DNA from: Nocardia mexicana NBRC 108244
Lineage (GTDB): Bacteria > Actinomycetota > Actinomycetes > Mycobacteriales > Mycobacteriaceae
Reading direction: 5' to 3'
DNA length: 64,000 nucleotides
NCBI RefSeq assembly: GCF_001613165.1
Contig: NZ_BDBV01000021.1
Span: 124,001 to 188,000, forward strand
Shown: positions 61,814-64,000 of the stretch, piece by piece
Layout: the number at the start of each line of letters is the position of its first letter
Position numbering within the stretch: position 1 is the stretch's first letter
Program-made: the position numbers and the translations under genes
Notes under the pieces: generated by a model
What the model was told of the DNA's origin: nothing
Databases searched by the model: none
What the model saw: the letters and a program-made list of their open reading frames with translations, nothing else

Positions 61814-63142
61814 TTACATCCCATCTTCGTAAAAGGTGGCGGGGGAGGCCTCTGGGGCGGAAGTTGGCGATTCGTTACGAGTTCGTGTCAGACGACCTAC
61901 TGTGGCGGCAATCCGGAGCACGTAGGCATCACGGGGATTCATCGGATCCCGGCCCGTGATGTCGGCGATCCGCTTCAGCCGATAGCGCACCGTATTTGGA
62001 TGAACGAACAGCTGGCGGGCGCAGGTCTCGACGGCTCCACCGCAATCCAGATAGGCATCCAGGGTGTCGGCCAAGGCCGACCCGGCGGCGGCCAACGGTA
62101 GCACAAGATACTCGTTGAGAGCGTCGACCGCAGCTCGATCGCCGAGCAGGGCCCGTTCGGGCAGAAGTTCGGACGCGTGCACCGGCCGCGGCGCCCCGCG
62201 CCAGCCCACCACCGCCTCCATGCCGGCCATCGCCTCGATCGCGCTGACGTGCGCGGCCGACAGCGTGCGGGTGGTCGGCCCGATCACCACCGGACCGTCG
62301 GAGAAGGCCTCGGCGAGCAGGTCGGCCAGCAGCGGCGACGGGTAGGCGGTATCGCCCAGGTGCCCGCTGACCACCATCACCAACCGCGAGCCCTGTACAA
62401 CCGCCAACGCCGCATGGCCGTGCCGGGCGGCGAGGGTGTGCACCGATCCCACCACCGCGACCTGGTCCTTGGGTGGCGTGCCCACCAGCACCGTCGCCGG
62501 AGCGGTGGCGTCCCAGTTCAATGTGGCCGCCCGGGAGAGCATTTCGGGGCCGGTGTCGCCGCGCACAACGGCGTCGACGACCAGGGCCTCCAGCCTCGTG
62601 TCCCAGGCGCCGCGCGATTCGGCGGCGCTGGCGTACACCGAGGCGGCCGCGAAACCGAGCTCGCGGCCGTAGCGCAGCACCGCCTCGGTCAGCGCGACCA
62701 GCTGCCGGTCGTTGCGGGCCAGCGCGGGCAGCCACTGCTCGAAGAACTCCATGGCCACCCGGACCATGTCGACGGTCTGGCGCAGCGTCAGCCGCCTGGC
62801 GAGATCCTGCGGGATGACCTGGAAGGCGTCGAGGCTGAATCGGATATCGCTCTCCGGATCCTGCAGCCACTCCAGGAAATTCACCACGGCGGTCTGCACC
62901 AGCATCTGGACACCGGCCCGCTGCGCGGCGTCCAGGTCGCCGAAGAACGGCAGCCGGTCCTCCATCGACGCGATCGCCTCGGTCGACAGCCGTCCGGAGA
63001 ACTGCTTCACCCGCTTGAGCAGGGTGTCCGGGAGCGGGTCGCGGGTCTGCTGGTACGGCGAGAGCGCGCCGGTCGGGAGGTATACCTCATGCTCGGACGA
63101 GGTGTCGGAGACCCGGCGCGGCCGCGGCGGTTTACGATCCAC
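61814..63142 (-). CDS. mabR: PucR-type regulator of FAS-II (MabR/FasR)
   Basis: 442 residues from GTG 63142 behind AGGAGAG. C-terminal PucR HTH (CARQLFVHPNTVRYRLKRI, about 370-388) and a central GGDEF-like CdaR region. Its place between aceE and fabD is that of mycobacterial mabR and streptomycete fasR, which sense acyl-CoA and control the fabD operon. Confidence 0.92.
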   Translation of the reverse strand: MDRKPPRPRRVSDTSSEHEVYLPTGALSPYQQTRDPLPDTLLKRVKQFSGRLSTEAIASMEDRLPFFGDLDAAQRAGVQMLVQTAVVNFLEWLQDPESDIRFSLDAFQVIPQDLARRLTLRQTVDMVRVAMEFFEQWLPALARNDRQLVALTEAVLRYGRELGFAAASVYASAAESRGAWDTRLEALVVDAVVRGDTGPEMLSRAATLNWDATAPATVLVGTPPKDQVAVVGSVHTLAARHGHAALAVVQGSRLVMVVSGHLGDTAYPSPLLADLLAEAFSDGPVVIGPTTRTLSAAHVSAIEAMAGMEAVVGWRGAPRPVHASELLPERALLGDRAAVDALNEYLVLPLAAAGSALADTLDAYLDCGGAVETCARQLFVHPNTVRYRLKRIADITGRDPMNPRDAYVLRIAATVGRLTRTRNESPTSAPEASPATFYEDGM

Positions 63143-63338
63143 TGCTCAATACTCTCCTGCGGGGGCGTCGGCCCCGCATCCCCTGGTCCCGTCGGTGTGC
63201 CGTCGAGGGGTTCGCGGCGCGGCCTGACCTGGTGATTCTGTTGTGCTGGCGCGTCCGTGACAGCTCACCGTCCCGGAGTGTCCGCGAGCGCCCGTCGCCC
63301 CGGACCCGGGGACCGATGCCGGGACGACGGGAAGCGGC

Positions 63339-64000
63339 TCACGCCAGTTGTTCCTCGGTGCTCGTCGACACCTCGGCGGCGTTCACGTCGTCGATGCGGT
63401 AGCGCGACGCGGCCTCGGTGACCTTGGCGGCGTCGATCTTTCCCGCGCGGGCCAGCGCCTGCAGGGCCGCGACCACGATCGACTGGGCGTCGACGTTGAA
63501 CACCCGGCGCGCGGCGGGACGGGTATCGGAGAAGCCGAAGCCGTCGGTGCCGAGGGTGACGTAGTCGCCCGGGACCCACTTGCGGATCTGGTCCTGGACC
63601 GAGCGCATCCAGTCCGAGGCGGCGACGAACGGGCCCTCCGCCTGCGACAGCACCTGCGTCACATAGGGAACGCCGGGATCGGTGCCCGTATGGCGCAGCG
63701 CGGCGATCTCCTTGGCCACGGCCTCTTTTCGCAGCTCGCTGTAGGAGGTCACCGACCACACATCGGCCTGCACACCCCACTCCGAGGCGAGCAGTTCCTG
63801 CGCCCGCAGGCCGTCGGGCACGGTCACGCCCGACACCAGGATCTGGGCCCGGACATCGCCCGCGCCGCCGCGCTTGTACAGGTAGATGCCCTTCAGCAGG
63901 CCCTCGATATCGAGGTCGTCCGGCTCGGCCGGCTGCGGGTAGGGCTCGTTGTACATGGTGATGTAGTAGAAGACGTTCTCGCCGCCGAACGCGTCGTCGT
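63339..64000 (-). CDS. aceE: Pyruvate dehydrogenase E1 component, C-terminal part
   Basis: The frame is open to the end of the window, so the gene starts to the right; only the last ~220 residues are seen. [35 protein letters not shown] and [20 protein letters not shown] are typical of the homodimeric E1 (AceE). It ends ~200 bp before mabR, as in mycobacteria. Confidence 0.93.
   Translation of the reverse strand, partial: DDAFGGENVFYYITMYNEPYPQPAEPDDLDIEGLLKGIYLYKRGGAGDVRAQILVSGVTVPDGLRAQELLASEWGVQADVWSVTSYSELRKEAVAKEIAALRHTGTDPGVPYVTQVLSQAEGPFVAASDWMRSVQDQIRKWVPGDYVTLGTDGFGFSDTRPAARRVFNVDAQSIVVAALQALARAGKIDAAKVTEAASRYRIDDVNAAEVSTSTEEQLA

Overview
The window is a piece of an actinobacterial chromosome, most likely Nocardia. 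The right half (about 34.5-64 kb) is very GC-rich. It ends in the mycolic-acid FAS-II locus of the Corynebacteriales in its familiar order (aceE, mabR, fabD, acpM, kasA, accD6, all on the minus strand). It also holds a beta-lactone cluster that matches, from memory, the nocardiolactone (nlt) genes of Nocardia. The genus call is inference from gene content and base composition; no rRNA or tRNA gene was seen.

Left third (1 to about 34.3 kb): an accessory, mobile-element-like region with clearly lower and uneven GC, many short overlapping genes (ATGA/GTGA junctions) and few housekeeping functions. From 1 to 10.5 kb runs a conjugation/maintenance module on the minus strand: XRE regulator with an ImmA-like partner, ribbon-helix-helix protein, MT-A70 DNA methylase, replication-relaxation protein, TraG/VirD4-like ATPase, small membrane proteins, an OmpA-like lipoprotein and a SprT-like metalloprotein. 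Two promoter regions of this module carry the same palindrome (TTGCGAATTCGCAA), which suggests one shared repressor. No integrase or relaxase is visible, so the element probably continues to the left.

From 10.7 to 34.3 kb lies cargo. Several genes look like defence or signalling modules: an NB-ARC STAND ATPase paired with an unknown protein (10.7-14.3 kb), a DUF4062 - inositol-phosphatase-like - YdcF operon (14.3-17.2 kb), a SLATT-like two-TM protein with a HTH protein (30.8-31.8 kb), and a SIR2-domain protein (32.3-34.3 kb). Between them are a string of small unknown genes divergent from an XRE-TPR regulator (17.4-21.4 kb), a Scr1/DUF6879 regulatory operon (21.5-23.2 kb), and a three-gene run of HicB-like protein, class II ribonucleotide-reductase-like protein and Nudix hydrolase (23.4-26.0 kb). 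The reductase-like protein lacks the usual active-site Asn and the C-terminal redox tail, so its reaction may not be the textbook one. At 28.7-30.8 kb two near-identical coiled-coil genes form long direct repeats around DUF4096 and DUF3024 genes.

Right part: a VOC protein and a LuxR regulator (34.5-37.2 kb) lead into the beta-lactone cluster (37.4-44.0 kb). It comprises a catalytic thiolase, a thiolase-like partner that lost its Cys but kept the OleA-type Glu, an OleC-like beta-lactone synthetase, a 97-aa membrane protein, an OleD-like reductase and an alpha/beta hydrolase with a Cys nucleophile. Then come chromosomal genes: an NmrA-like protein, a TerD-HNH fusion, fused PabAB, an APH-like kinase, a DinB-like protein, two serine hydrolases, DUF3145, a GAF/PAS-like protein, a dicarboxylate symporter with a 28-bp tandem array at its 3' end, and finally the FAS-II operon.
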